Shown: positions 16,858-26,615, counted from the first letter of the stretch. The stretch: 64,000 nucleotides of DNA from Lewinellaceae bacterium (GCA_016708875.1 JADJFA010000022.1:1-64000), one strand, 5' to 3'. Translations and numbers: made by a program. Notes: generated by a model from the sequence alone, not told the origin.

Positions 16858-17088
16858 ATGAAATATAAAGGACTTTGGCTGCTCTTAGGCTATACACTTT
16901 TTACACTGGGCATCACTTCTATTGCGATGGAGCTGGTGGGCACACACTGGTATTTCCTAGGCTGGCTTGAGCAGACTGGTCGGCTGGTGGCGTTTATTCT
17001 CAAATTATTGATGATCATTGTCGGTGTCTTAATCATTGTTTTTGCCCGTACAGATTGGGAAAAGGAGAAACGGGAGAGCAGTGAGTAA
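16858..17088 (+). CDS. Small two-helix membrane protein, function unknown
   Basis: A 76-residue protein: membrane segment 1 (about 6-25, LWLLLGYTLFTLGITSIAME), a short loop with HWYFLGWL, membrane segment 2 (about 45-66, FILKLLMIIVGVLIIVFAR) and a charged tail. I do not recognise a family. ATG 16858 was chosen because upstream codons read through an unrelated polar stretch. Followed after 32 bp by the TonB-C protein, so the two may be co-transcribed. Confidence 0.6.
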   Translation: MKYKGLWLLLGYTLFTLGITSIAMELVGTHWYFLGWLEQTGRLVAFILKLLMIIVGVLIIVFARTDWEKEKRESSE

Positions 17089-17120
17089 TTCCTATCTTAA
17101 ATAAACATTCACACCCATTT

Positions 17121-18191
17121 ATGAAAAACAACCCCATTTTCTTCTTCCTGTGCTGCCTGACTTTGAATGCTCTGTGCGCACAGAACGACACGCTCCCACC
17201 TACTCTGGAGGAGGCTCCTCATGAATTGAGTGATTTGAAAAGTCCTGCAACATCCGACAAGACCTTCGAGATGTTCGACATCGAAAAAGCGCCCAGCTTC
17301 CCTGGAGGAGAACCGGCCTTAATGCAATTCCTTGCCGAACAGATACAATACCCGGCCCTGGCACGAGAAAACGCCATCCAGGGCACTGTTGCCCTCTCTT
17401 TTGTTGTAGACAAAGATGGCAGCATTACCGACATACGCATCCTCAAAGACATTGGCGCAGGCTGTGGTAAAGAAGCCATGCGGGTGCTTCAATCCATGCC
17501 CAAGTGGACACCGGGAGAAGCCAATGGTCAACCCGTAAAAGTGCGCTATACTTTGCCAATACGATTTAAATTGGAAGGCCACGGCACCCCAACCAAGGCG
17601 ATCCCGCCTTCCCCGACAGAGGAAGCCAAACCTGCGTCCAGGGAACAAATGACAACGTTGATCCTTAATCTCACTCAAAAATATTCCGGGTCAACAACCC
17701 AGATAGAAGCCTCCAGCCCCTTTGATGTGAAAAATGTTCCTGATGCAAAATTGCTGAATATGCTGGAAATGGCCATGAACGTGAACCTCTCTGAGACTGA
17801 TAGATCGGGGTTCCACAATTTAGGCGAGGTGTCGGACTATTTTTTTAAAGCGCAGTTTGCCCCGCAGTTTTATACGGGCCAGGAGTTTAAGCCTAAATCT
17901 GCCAAAATCCTGACAAATCGAGCGGATTTTGACCTTAACGGAGACGGTATTGGGAAAATTGGCTCGCTGAAAGTGCCACAAGGCATCCGGCTCGTGCTTT
18001 ATTCCAAGAAAAATTTCAAAGGGAAAAAACTGGAATTAAACGCTGCGGATGGCCCCCTCGAAATCCCGGATTTGTCTGCATACCAACCTGAAAGAAGCAA
18101 TAGCAAGGACAGTCTAAAAGGGGTGAACTGGAGCCTGAATACCAAGTCGGTCAAGGTTTTTTTGCCGAAAGGGTTTCCAAATGGGCAATAA
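17121..18191 (+). CDS. TonB C-terminal domain protein with crystallin-like C-terminus
   Basis: A 356-residue exported protein. Signal peptide MKNNPIFFFLCCLTLNALCAQ, then a TonB C-terminal domain (about 50-150: EKAPSFPGGEPALMQFLAEQ, IQGTVALSFVVDKDG, LPIRFKL). Unlike true TonB it has no N-terminal membrane anchor or proline-rich arm. Residues 170-280 resemble nothing I know. The last part (RLVLYSKKNFKGKKLEL...LSAYQPERSNSKD) looks like one Greek-key unit of a beta/gamma-crystallin. It probably acts in the periplasm or outer membrane; the exact role is unknown. Confidence 0.7.
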   Translation: MKNNPIFFFLCCLTLNALCAQNDTLPPTLEEAPHELSDLKSPATSDKTFEMFDIEKAPSFPGGEPALMQFLAEQIQYPALARENAIQGTVALSFVVDKDGSITDIRILKDIGAGCGKEAMRVLQSMPKWTPGEANGQPVKVRYTLPIRFKLEGHGTPTKAIPPSPTEEAKPASREQMTTLILNLTQKYSGSTTQIEASSPFDVKNVPDAKLLNMLEMAMNVNLSETDRSGFHNLGEVSDYFFKAQFAPQFYTGQEFKPKSAKILTNRADFDLNGDGIGKIGSLKVPQGIRLVLYSKKNFKGKKLELNAADGPLEIPDLSAYQPERSNSKDSLKGVNWSLNTKSVKVFLPKGFPNGQ

Positions 18192-18198
18192 GCCTCCC

Positions 18199-18375
18199 TC
18201 AGCCTGGCAACTTTTCCTCCTTCTTCCCATACGGACAATGCCGACACCCGCTGCCGCAGCAGTAGCCGCGTTTGCGCAGAAATTTTTCTGTAAAAACCCA
18301 ATAGCCTTTTTCGAGGTAGTAGTCCTCGCCTTCTATCAAGGGCTCTATTTTGGGTGTTGGAGGTGATTTTTTCAT
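18199..18375 (-). CDS. DUF5522 small cysteine-rich protein
   Basis: A 58-residue protein ending in the conserved motif RGYCCGSGCRHCPYG, whose four cysteines (YCCGxGCRHC) could bind a metal. This motif with the preceding EGEDYYLEKGYWVFT is typical of DUF5522. Function unknown. It is convergent with the TonB-C protein (7 bp apart), and its start lies just beside a block of palindromic repeats. Confidence 0.8.
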   Translation of the reverse strand: MKKSPPTPKIEPLIEGEDYYLEKGYWVFTEKFLRKRGYCCGSGCRHCPYGKKEEKLPG

Positions 18376-18380
18376 TTTTA

Positions 18381-18476
18381 GTACCCCGGAACGCTGTCCC
18401 GGGCGAGTATGTATCCCGGAACGCTGTTCCGGGGATATTTCAAAATTGTCCCGAAACAGCGTTCCGGGATACAGCA
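18381..18476. repeat. CCCGGAACGCTGTTCCGGG repeats, two direct and one inverted
   Basis: Two tandem units (GTAcCCCGGAACGCTGT... at 18381 and 18411) and one inverted copy ending at about 18474. The inverted copy encodes the last residues of the neighbouring minus-strand protein. Confidence 0.8.
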
Positions 18477-19537
18477 TCCAAAAAAAACTTCGCCGCCCAA
18501 TTCGGATATCGAAAGGGCAGATACGCGCCCCAAAAAGGCGCAGAGCCGGGCAACGCGCCAAAACTGTTTTTGTTCGCGCTTAGTTTTTGAAAACCAATAA
18601 TCTCCGTCAAAAAACTGCTGGCCGCCTCCCTGAATTTTGGCTCGCCTGTGTGTTTCCACAACTTGCTGCAAAGCATACTCAACTGACAATTACCCGTAAT
18701 ACACAAGAACGAGTAATCCCCTTTCCATGCCTCGTCATAACGGCCCGCTGTGCGCCCACCAGCCCGCGCCCGTTCGGCCAAAAGCCGCTCCAGGGAGGCA
18801 ATGGTTTTATCTATAATTGCCTGTTCTCCAAGCCTTTTAGCGGATTCCCAAAATCCTTCCAAAGTATAGACAAGGGTGTGTGTGAAGGCTGCTTCGCCCC
18901 TGCGAAAGCCCCAATCCTGTACCGCTCCATTTGGCAAAAACCGTTCCGCGAAAAAGTGCAAGGAATGCCGCATCAGGCCTTCCACTTCGGGGTTTTTAAG
19001 CGAATCATTGGCATGGAGCACCCCCCAAACTGCCCGGGTGTAATAACTGGGCACAAAGCCCGGGACAAATGAGTGAGCACGCCAGGCGCCATCGGAATCC
19101 AGATTGGAAAGGAGCCAGGAGACAGCGCGTTCAGAAGGACCTTGTTCATTTAAGTGTGGCACACTTTTGAAGTGTGCCACACTTATATTGGTAAGCCCGA
19201 ACAGTATCTGACTCGTGTTAAAAACACTTGGCTTTGAATTCCCCGCCAACAATCCAGCAAAAGCTCCGGACGGCAACTGAATGGTTTCCAACCAATTAAC
19301 GCAAGAAAAAGCCAATACACGCAGCGACTCATCCTGCTTACATTCGGCATAATCAAGCAAGGTTTCAATAAGATAACCGGTGGTTTCCGGATATGCCTTC
19401 GACCAACCAAACAGGGGATGCCAACTGTGCGCAGAGCCTTTTCCGCCCGTAGCCTCGATGCTCCGGCGAATCCATAGGAGTGCGGCATCCGTTCTTTTCT
19501 CCCATTCATCAAGCGTTATTATGCCTAAATTTGACAT
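18440..19537 (-). CDS. Alpha/alpha-barrel (terpene-cyclase/prenyltransferase-like fold) protein
   Basis: About 365 residues of repeating helix pairs with motifs such as CVNWLETIQLPSGAF, RAVSWLLSNLDSDGAW and GFWESAKRLGE, the pattern of the squalene-cyclase/prenyltransferase alpha/alpha toroid. Similar proteins occur in glycan-related loci, but there is no such locus here and no catalytic motif that I can name. Start ATG 19537 is preferred; an upstream ATG at 19594 would overlap the start of the divergent PorU2 gene. Two palindromes affect this gene: one in the middle (19152-19184, encoding SVAHFKSVPHL) and one that supplies the C-terminal SRNAVSGQF and the stop. Confidence 0.6.
   Translation of the reverse strand: MSNLGIITLDEWEKRTDAALLWIRRSIEATGGKGSAHSWHPLFGWSKAYPETTGYLIETLLDYAECKQDESLRVLAFSCVNWLETIQLPSGAFAGLLAGNSKPSVFNTSQILFGLTNISVAHFKSVPHLNEQGPSERAVSWLLSNLDSDGAWRAHSFVPGFVPSYYTRAVWGVLHANDSLKNPEVEGLMRHSLHFFAERFLPNGAVQDWGFRRGEAAFTHTLVYTLEGFWESAKRLGEQAIIDKTIASLERLLAERARAGGRTAGRYDEAWKGDYSFLCITGNCQLSMLCSKLWKHTGEPKFREAASSFLTEIIGFQKLSANKNSFGALPGSAPFWGAYLPFRYPNWAAKFFLDAVSRNAVSGQF
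19152..19184. repeat. In-frame GTGTGGCACAC palindrome inside the alpha/alpha-barrel gene
   Basis: Perfect 15-bp arms (AAGTGTGGCACACTT) around TTG. The same family is found at 35491-35523 and, with a longer loop, at 42240-42298. Confidence 0.9.
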
Positions 19538-19592
19538 GGTCTGCTCAAACAGTTGAGCGGCAAAGGTGTAGTTTTGCTGTTCAAACACGGTC

Positions 19593-22500
19593 ATGAAAAA
19601 ACTCTACCTCTCCATTCTCTCCCTGTTTTTATGGTCTGCTGTTCAAGCCCAGATGTGGAATGGTCAGGACACGCTCTATGGAAATGAGTGGATTGATTAC
19701 TCCAAAACCTATTTCAAGATAAAAGTTGCGGAAGACGGCGTGTACCGCGTTGATTTTCAAACGCTTACAGCCGCAGGGTTTCCCGCAGGAAGCGTTTCTG
19801 CCAACGACTGGAGGCTTTATCGAAACGGTACGCAGGAAGCGATTTTCTGTTCCACAAATGGCGTGTTCGGCGCTTCAGATTTTTTAGAATTTTATGGTCA
19901 AAAAAACCGGAGCGAAGTAGATTTCTACCTGTTTGAAAATCCCGACCAGGAACAGATCAATCCCTGGTACAGCATGTTCAACGACACGAGCGTTTACTAC
20001 CTGACTTGGGGAACTGGCGGCCAGCCTCTTCGTTACGAAGCCATAACGAACGACCTGAACAACCTCCCCATCCCAGAGCCATTTTGCTGGCAGCGTTCGG
20101 AAAAGGTATTTACCGATGGCCTGTTTAAAAAGAAGCTCAGCGATGAAATCCAGTACTCCTGGTTCGACGGGAATGGGTACACCCGACTTGGCGCTGCTTC
20201 CACGAATCCCGTACCACTTGCATTGCCCAGGATTTTCACAGCAGGTCCAGATGCCAGCGTGCATATTCGATATGCTTGTAACCTCGGCGATCACCACCAG
20301 CAGATTTTCCTCAATGACTCGCTTTTTGCCGAAGACGCGTTTTACGACTTCAAGATCATTGACCGGAATTTTTTCGTTGGCGCCAGTTTTTTGGCTGCCC
20401 CGGCCACTGCGACTGCGACTCTCAAACTCTTTTCCCCACTCGCAGACCGCAACGGCATTGCAGTGGCAAGCATACGCTATCCACGATTGTTCGATTTTGA
20501 AAATGCCAAGATTGCCGAGTTTGAGCTGGAGGCCTCGAACAATGAACAATACCTTGAGATCCAATCCTTTGACCTCAGCAACGGAAATGCCGTTCTGTGG
20601 GATCTGATCAATAAAACAAGGTTGATAACAGAGGGTCAAGCAGGTTTGGTAAAAGCCAAAATTCCGGCAAACGGGGCCTTGCGGAAGTTTGTTTTAATTG
20701 GTCCCGCAGCGGTCAAAACCGTTTCTTCATTACAGCCAATTCAGTTTCAAAACTTCTCTGGCGACCCAGCAGATTACATCATCATTTCCAACAAAGCCCT
20801 GTATTCTGACCCCTTGGCGTCGGCTGCAGACCATGTAGCGGAATATGCCGATTACCGGCGCAGTGCAGCGGGTGGCAATCATACCGTGAAAGTGGTAGAC
20901 GTAAACGATCTCTATGAGCAGTTTGCTTATGGAATTCGCTTTCACCCCATTGCGCTGCGCAATTTTTTGCATTGGGGAAAACGCGAATGGCCCCAAGTTG
21001 AACACGCTTTTATCATAGGCAAAGCGCTGGATTCCCACACTTTTCGCAGTTCGGCACAGCAAAATCAATTACTGGATTCGCTGTTTTTTGTGCCCACCTT
21101 TAGCGTCCCTGGCGCAGATTTGCCCTTTGTGATGCAGGGCAACCACCTTTCCGACCCGATCATGGCTATCGGGCGTTTGGCCGTGACCAAGCCTTTTGAA
21201 ATACGTGATTACCTCGACAAGGTAATCCTGCAAGAACAACAGCTGTCGCTGGCCAGCCAGACGATTGGCGACAAAGCATGGATGAAGCGTGTAATCCACA
21301 ATTCTGGCGGGATTGGAGGCGAAACAGGTGTGATTCGCAATTACACCACGAGCATGGCCAATGTGCTGAGTAACAATCGTTTTGGCGCAGACGTACACAC
21401 GTTTTACAAGACATCCAACGACCCCGTGCAGATTTCAGCCTACGAGCAAATACTTGATCTGCTGAACAACGGTGTGTCCATTTGGAGCATTTTCGGCCAC
21501 TCTTCGGCATTTACCGTCGATTTTGACATCGGGCAGCCAGGGGCATACAGCAATTATGGTCGCTACCCTTTGATGCTGATTATGGGCTGTTTTTCGGGGC
21601 AATGTTCGCTAAATCAACCCAGTATCGGGGAGCGTTTTGTGAATGCCGCCGACCGGGGAGCCATCGCCTATATTGCCTCAGTGAATTACAGTTTCACAGA
21701 TGCCTTGCACAGCTACGGTCGGCAATATTACGAGCGGCTGGGCGGTCAGGATTATGGCAAAAGTGTGGGCCTCACCCTCGTGCACACGGTATCTGATTTG
21801 AAAGACACGCAGTATGAAGGCCTTATTGCGGTGCTGCACCAAAACCTCTTGCAAGGCGACCCTGCGGTACGCATTTATGCCCATGATGGTCCGGATTATC
21901 TGGTTGACAACCAAACGGTTGCGTTCAATCCAAATCCAATCGGCCTGGAAAACATCACGGCGAAACTGAGCTTCGATGCCGTGAACATCGGCGAAAACAC
22001 CGGCGGACAAATCGCGCTAAAAGTGGAACAACGCCTGCCCGACAACACCGTTTTGAGCCGCGTACTCGACACCATTACCGCCCCACCAAACCGCTCTAAA
22101 ATTGAATATGACCTGCCTATGTCAGGCAGCAAAATCGGCTTCAACCGCTTTTTCATCAGCCTCGATCCAGAAAACTTGGTGAACGAAAACCCCGCTGCAG
22201 CAGAATTCAACAACGATCTCACGGACGCTACGGGCGAGCGCGGCATGGACGTATATTTTTACGCGGACGACATTTCGCCCGTGTTCCCCGCGCCTTATGC
22301 CATCGTGTCGAAACCAGTGCTGAGTCTCTACGCTTCCACGCTCAACAGCGCGGCACTTCCGCTCCGTTATCTTTTTGAAATAGATACCCTTGAAACCTTC
22401 GACAGTCCTTTTAAAAAGTCAACGGAGATGACTGAGCGCGGCGGGCTTCTGCGCTGGAACCCGGCTATTGCGCTGAAAGATAGCATGGTGTATCATTGGC

Positions 22501-24623
22501 GGGTTGCCCGCGACAGCCTGGTGAACGGCGAACCGCTTTGGCGCGCACGCTCTTTCATCTATCTGCCAAGCAGCAGTCCCGGCTGGAATCAATCAAGTTT
22601 TGGGCAATACCGGGATGATCTCTTTACCAACCTTCAAGCCAACGACACCACCCGCCAAATCGAATTTCAGAACAACGCTTCTTTCATTACCGTTCAGGTG
22701 GCCTACCGAGGGGTGAACCGCTACCCCGGTCTTCAAAACAGTCTGTATGAAAACTTTTTGGGCGACTATGGCTGGAATCAGGTAAATATTTCGCGGGGGG
22801 TGGTGCTCATTGTAGCCAACCCTAACACCGGACGCCTGGTACACAACCCAGTGGGCGGTCAATTCAATCATAACCCGGCAAAAGACTTCGTGTTTTTTTG
22901 GTTTGATACCCGCGATTCCCTGCAACGGCAGAAGTTGATGCAGTTCGTAGAAACTGGCATCCCAAACGGGTTTTACGCCGGGCTTTTGGCATTCAACACG
23001 CCTACCGATGCAGTAGGATATTCCCCTCATTTGTGGGCGAAGGATTCTATTTCTCAGGGAAAAAATTTGTTTCAAGTGCTTGAAAGTCAGGGCGCAAAAA
23101 CGGTTCGGCAAACGGCGAATTTCATCTCCGCCCCACCTGCATATGGCTTTGTTTTTCGAAAAAACGACCCGACTTACCCCGCGCTCGATTCTGTGATGAA
23201 CGACCCAACGCTGGTCGTGGATATCCGGGCTAATTTCTCCGCCAAATGGTCCGTAGGACAAATGGAAACCCCAACCATTGGCCCTGTAAAAGCTTGGAAA
23301 TCACTCCATTGGCAACGCGGGACCTTTGATGATGCGTCCGACGAGGCCAGAATGTCTGTGCTGGCCGTACGCGAAGGGCAACCTGACTCGTTGCTGTTCC
23401 AATTGGAGAACACTTTTGACACCTCTTTGCAATCGCTCTCCGCAACAGCATTCCCGTTCTTGAAACTGCGTTATGAATTGGGCGATACCCTCGCCCGTAC
23501 CGCCACGCCGCTGGCTTTTGCCAGGGTAATTTTTGATCCCGTGCCAGAAGGAGCTTTGCATCCGGCGGCGCACTTCGTTTTCCAGCGCGATACCCTGCAT
23601 CAGGGGGAGACGCTTCAGGCCTCCATTGCTTTTGAAAATATTTCGGAAGTGGCCTTCGACAGCCTCTTGTTCAAATTCAAGATTGAAAATCAGGCGGGAA
23701 TAGGTGGAGAATTCCTCCAAAAGCTAAAACCCCTCGCAGTAGGCGATTCGCTTCATGCCAGTTTATCCGCCCCTACCCTATCGCTTCAGGGGCCGCAACG
23801 TCTGCTTATCGAGGCCAACCCGGCTAATAACCAACCTGAACTGTACCATTTCAACAATGTGCTCCTGCGTGATTTTTATGTTGGCCGCGACAACCGGAAT
23901 CCGCTGCTCGACGTGACCTTTGATGGCCAGCATATTCTGGATGGCGATTTGATTTCGCCCAAACCGCTGGTAGTCATCACGCTCAAGGACGAAAACAGTT
24001 ATCTGGCCCTCTCGGATTCCGGCACCTTCACGCTGACGCTGGTTATGCCCAACGGCACGCAACAGACCCTCTCTTACAACGACCCTGATCTGCTTTTTTT
24101 CCCTGCTGACGCTTCGAACTTGCCTAAAAAGAACCTCGCACGACTCGAATGGCGGCCCATGTTTCTGCAAGATGGCGATTACCGATTACTGGTGAATGGT
24201 CGCGACGCATCGGGCAACGAAAGCGCCTCGTTGGACTGGTCGGTCACCTTCAAGATCATTACAAAATCCTCGTTATCAAACGTTTTAAACTACCCCAATC
24301 CCTTTTCGACCTCAACCTATTTCGTGTATACCCTGACGGGAAGCGAGCCGCCCACTCGTTTCAAAATCCAGATCATGACCGTGAGCGGGCGGGTGGTGCG
24401 CGAGATAACCGAACAGGAATTCGGCCCATTGAAACCCGGCACCCACCGCAGCGATTTTTGTTGGAATGGCCACGACGAATACGGCGACCAACTCGCCAAC
24501 GGGGTCTACCTCTACCGGATTGTGGCCAAAAAAGCAAATGGCACTGATTTCGATCTTTTTGAAAACGACGCAGCAGATGGGTTTTTCAAGCACGGATTTG
24601 GGAAGATGGTGCTGATGCGGTAA
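19593..24623 (+). CDS. PorU2-type C25 sortase of the type IX secretion system
   Basis: A 1676-residue secreted protease of the gingipain (C25) family. After a signal peptide (MKKLYLSILSLFLWSAVQAQ) and a long N-terminal beta region comes the caspase-like fold with likely catalytic H636 in IFGHSSAF and C666 in MGCFSGQC. Several Ig-like domains follow, ending in a FlgD-type/T9SS tail (LNYPNPFSTSTYF...GVYLYRIVAKK). PorU trims and anchors T9SS cargo at the cell surface. Classical PorU is about 1150 residues, so this longer form with its own tail fits the PorU2 family. Eight likely cargo proteins lie in the same window. Divergent from the gene ending at 18440. Confidence 0.88.
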   Translation: MKKLYLSILSLFLWSAVQAQMWNGQDTLYGNEWIDYSKTYFKIKVAEDGVYRVDFQTLTAAGFPAGSVSANDWRLYRNGTQEAIFCSTNGVFGASDFLEFYGQKNRSEVDFYLFENPDQEQINPWYSMFNDTSVYYLTWGTGGQPLRYEAITNDLNNLPIPEPFCWQRSEKVFTDGLFKKKLSDEIQYSWFDGNGYTRLGAASTNPVPLALPRIFTAGPDASVHIRYACNLGDHHQQIFLNDSLFAEDAFYDFKIIDRNFFVGASFLAAPATATATLKLFSPLADRNGIAVASIRYPRLFDFENAKIAEFELEASNNEQYLEIQSFDLSNGNAVLWDLINKTRLITEGQAGLVKAKIPANGALRKFVLIGPAAVKTVSSLQPIQFQNFSGDPADYIIISNKALYSDPLASAADHVAEYADYRRSAAGGNHTVKVVDVNDLYEQFAYGIRFHPIALRNFLHWGKREWPQVEHAFIIGKALDSHTFRSSAQQNQLLDSLFFVPTFSVPGADLPFVMQGNHLSDPIMAIGRLAVTKPFEIRDYLDKVILQEQQLSLASQTIGDKAWMKRVIHNSGGIGGETGVIRNYTTSMANVLSNNRFGADVHTFYKTSNDPVQISAYEQILDLLNNGVSIWSIFGHSSAFTVDFDIGQPGAYSNYGRYPLMLIMGCFSGQCSLNQPSIGERFVNAADRGAIAYIASVNYSFTDALHSYGRQYYERLGGQDYGKSVGLTLVHTVSDLKDTQYEGLIAVLHQNLLQGDPAVRIYAHDGPDYLVDNQTVAFNPNPIGLENITAKLSFDAVNIGENTGGQIALKVEQRLPDNTVLSRVLDTITAPPNRSKIEYDLPMSGSKIGFNRFFISLDPENLVNENPAAAEFNNDLTDATGERGMDVYFYADDISPVFPAPYAIVSKPVLSLYASTLNSAALPLRYLFEIDTLETFDSPFKKSTEMTERGGLLRWNPAIALKDSMVYHWRVARDSLVNGEPLWRARSFIYLPSSSPGWNQSSFGQYRDDLFTNLQANDTTRQIEFQNNASFITVQVAYRGVNRYPGLQNSLYENFLGDYGWNQVNISRGVVLIVANPNTGRLVHNPVGGQFNHNPAKDFVFFWFDTRDSLQRQKLMQFVETGIPNGFYAGLLAFNTPTDAVGYSPHLWAKDSISQGKNLFQVLESQGAKTVRQTANFISAPPAYGFVFRKNDPTYPALDSVMNDPTLVVDIRANFSAKWSVGQMETPTIGPVKAWKSLHWQRGTFDDASDEARMSVLAVREGQPDSLLFQLENTFDTSLQSLSATAFPFLKLRYELGDTLARTATPLAFARVIFDPVPEGALHPAAHFVFQRDTLHQGETLQASIAFENISEVAFDSLLFKFKIENQAGIGGEFLQKLKPLAVGDSLHASLSAPTLSLQGPQRLLIEANPANNQPELYHFNNVLLRDFYVGRDNRNPLLDVTFDGQHILDGDLISPKPLVVITLKDENSYLALSDSGTFTLTLVMPNGTQQTLSYNDPDLLFFPADASNLPKKNLARLEWRPMFLQDGDYRLLVNGRDASGNESASLDWSVTFKIITKSSLSNVLNYPNPFSTSTYFVYTLTGSEPPTRFKIQIMTVSGRVVREITEQEFGPLKPGTHRSDFCWNGHDEYGDQLANGVYLYRIVAKKANGTDFDLFENDAADGFFKHGFGKMVLMR

Positions 24624-24625
24624 AT

Positions 24626-24659
24626 AACGTCGGAAGGGTTATAACCCTTCCGACGTTAC
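24626..24659. repeat. Perfect 34-bp palindrome TAACGTCGGAAGGGTTA
   Basis: 17-bp arms with no loop, 3 bp after the PorU2 stop. A separate short terminator follows, so this is probably a repeat element rather than the terminator itself. Confidence 0.85.
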
Positions 24660-24666
24660 ATAAAAC

Positions 24667-24703
24667 AAAAATCCCTCCCCGCAAACGCAGAGAGGGATTT
24701 TTT
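24667..24703. terminator. Bidirectional terminator hairpin
   Basis: AAAAATCCCTC (24667-24677) pairs with GAGGGATTTTT (24692-24702), with A and T runs on both sides. It separates the convergent PorU2 and M43 protease genes. Confidence 0.85.
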
Positions 24704-24733
24704 AGTCCAGTATTGCTACCGTTCATCGTTCGA

Positions 24734-26290
24734 TCAACGCAGCACACTCATCTTCCGCACATTCCGTCCGTTGCCGCTTTCGAGGCTCACGAAGTAAAGG
24801 CCATTGGCCAGGCCTTCAGTGTGTATCTCGTGGATGGATTCGCCCTGTGGGAACTTCAGGCCTTGCTGAAAGGAAACTGTACGGCCAGCCGCGTCAGTGA
24901 TGCGGATACCGGCTTCAAAAGCCTCCTCGGCGCTGATGCTGAGGTTCGCATGGTCGCCGCTCACCGGGTTGGGCGAAAGTTGCCAGGCCGAAAGCCCTTC
25001 GATTTCGTTGGTGGCGGAAAATCCAGGCGTTTTGAAGTTCCGGGTGCGGAAATCCGCGCAGCCAACCAGGTAATTGAAAGGCTTTATACGGAAGTAATAG
25101 GTCCTGTTTGGCAGAAGCGTCGTCATTAATTTGCTGGTGCCTGTTTCGATAAAAGTCTGCGCATATTGAGTGCCGAAAGTGGAAATAATATCCATATCAA
25201 TCAGGTAATGGGTCGCGCCAGGCACTGCATCCCACTCCAGAAGCACATTGTCGTAATAATCAACGGTTTGGCCAGCTGCTGGCGACACATGAATGGTAGT
25301 AGGCGTATTGATCTCCGTGGCATCAGGAGCAAAGGTGTTGTCCAGATAATTGCGGGATGAATGGTTCAGATCCGCATTCATGATGTCTATCTGGTCCTGG
25401 GTAAAAGTATAGGTAGAACAGCTGCTAAAATAACCCATGTAGTTGTTCTCCATCGGGTTGACCAAAGTGCCAAGCGGGTCTTTTGCACCACCAGTGTAGT
25501 TGGCACAGCTGGAGGCGATATAGCCAAAATTGTAGTCAGGGGGTGTATCGCAGATTTCGTCGGCAGACGTGGCGCAGTTGGTAGCATTTTGGCGCTCGGT
25601 GGTCGTGCCGTCATTATTCGGAGCGAGCACAGGAGCCGTTGGCCAACCTGTAGATCCAGGGGCAAAAGACTCGCTTTCGTAGCCAAAAAATGTGTGAGGG
25701 AGGCTAAAAAAGTGTCCTACCTCGTGCGGGATAACCCAGTTGGGAGAGCTCCCGTTAATTTGGTCTTTACGGCTCACCACCCAGTCATGCTGGGTATGGT
25801 AGTAAGCCAGCGTAATGCCCGACCCACCATTGCCAGACACTGCGGCTTCCACCACATAAACGTTTACGGCATTGTTGTGCCGGCGCAGATTCATGACCAA
25901 AGTATTTGTTTGCTCGCTATAAATCTTATCATTGTCGATGGATTTATCGAAAAGGCCATGCGTAGGGTGTGCGCTGAGGTAAAACTGAATGCCAACGGGC
26001 AGATAGGACGCGTTGAGTTTGCACAATTGTTCCAAAACTCTTATTTCCTTGTGTCTTCCGTTGCCGGCCGCATCGGCCACAAGGTGGAAGTGGATTGGAA
26101 CATATTTTGTCTCGCCACGGTCGGCAGCAGCGGCGCGCATTGCTTCCATCACGATTTTGTTTTCGCGGAGACGTGGCAGAAAATCTGTCTGGTCCTGTGC
26201 ATTTCCGCAAGTGTGGGGCTGCAATTCTTGGCCAAATGCAGAAAAGGTGCCTATAAAGGCAAAAAAGAGGACTAAAAACCCTTTTTTCAT
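24734..26290 (-). CDS. Secreted pappalysin-type (M43) metalloprotease with T9SS tail
   Basis: A 518-residue exported protease. Signal peptide MKKGFLVLFFAFIGTFSAFG; zinc site HEVGHFFSLPH with H189, E190, H193 and H199; downstream NPMENNYMGY supplies the Met-turn. Then a fibronectin-III-like domain (about 335-425, TIHVSPAAGQTV...NRTYYFRIKPFN) and a type A sorting domain (WQLSPNPVSGDHANL...GLYFVSLES). It will be cut and attached or released by T9SS. Cysteines in the SCANYTGGAKDP and SSCSTYTF regions probably form disulfides outside the cell. Confidence 0.92.
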   Translation of the reverse strand: MKKGFLVLFFAFIGTFSAFGQELQPHTCGNAQDQTDFLPRLRENKIVMEAMRAAAADRGETKYVPIHFHLVADAAGNGRHKEIRVLEQLCKLNASYLPVGIQFYLSAHPTHGLFDKSIDNDKIYSEQTNTLVMNLRRHNNAVNVYVVEAAVSGNGGSGITLAYYHTQHDWVVSRKDQINGSSPNWVIPHEVGHFFSLPHTFFGYESESFAPGSTGWPTAPVLAPNNDGTTTERQNATNCATSADEICDTPPDYNFGYIASSCANYTGGAKDPLGTLVNPMENNYMGYFSSCSTYTFTQDQIDIMNADLNHSSRNYLDNTFAPDATEINTPTTIHVSPAAGQTVDYYDNVLLEWDAVPGATHYLIDMDIISTFGTQYAQTFIETGTSKLMTTLLPNRTYYFRIKPFNYLVGCADFRTRNFKTPGFSATNEIEGLSAWQLSPNPVSGDHANLSISAEEAFEAGIRITDAAGRTVSFQQGLKFPQGESIHEIHTEGLANGLYFVSLESGNGRNVRKMSVLR

Positions 26291-26356
26291 GGAGAAAAAG
26301 TATTTTATTAATTAAACATGGATGGGGCCTGAAGATGTGTAAACGTATTCAGGCTG

Positions 26357-26364
26357 CAAAAATA
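26357..26364 (-). promoter_or_regulatory. Possible -7 box for the M43 protease gene
   Basis: Reads TATTTTTG on the minus strand, 67 bp ahead of the ATG at 26290. No clear -33 TTG. Confidence 0.3.
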
Positions 26365-26588
26365 AACAAAGCTCTTGTAACACTGCTGTCCGCAAGTGGC
26401 AATTCGTCAGGTTTTTGCAACCTTTGCCTTATTGATACATGTCTATGCCCGCAAATGTTTAGCCCAGCGGACTCGTTTGTTCTTTTATCTAATAAATTGT
26501 TTAGAACTGAATACCGGATTTTAACTTTGCAATAATTCTGAAACTAAGTCCCATTAAACTTTGTTTCAGGATTTAATTTTGTAAATTC

Positions 26589-26615
26589 TTGTTTTTCTTT
26601 AATCCTCTACTTTTG
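26589..26615 (+). promoter_or_regulatory. Promoter of the CotH-like gene (TTG-N16-TACTTTTG)
   Basis: TTG at 26589-26591 and TACTTTTG at 26608-26615, 16 bp apart and just short of the usual 17-23. Transcription would start about 15 bp ahead of ATG 26637. Confidence 0.45.
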
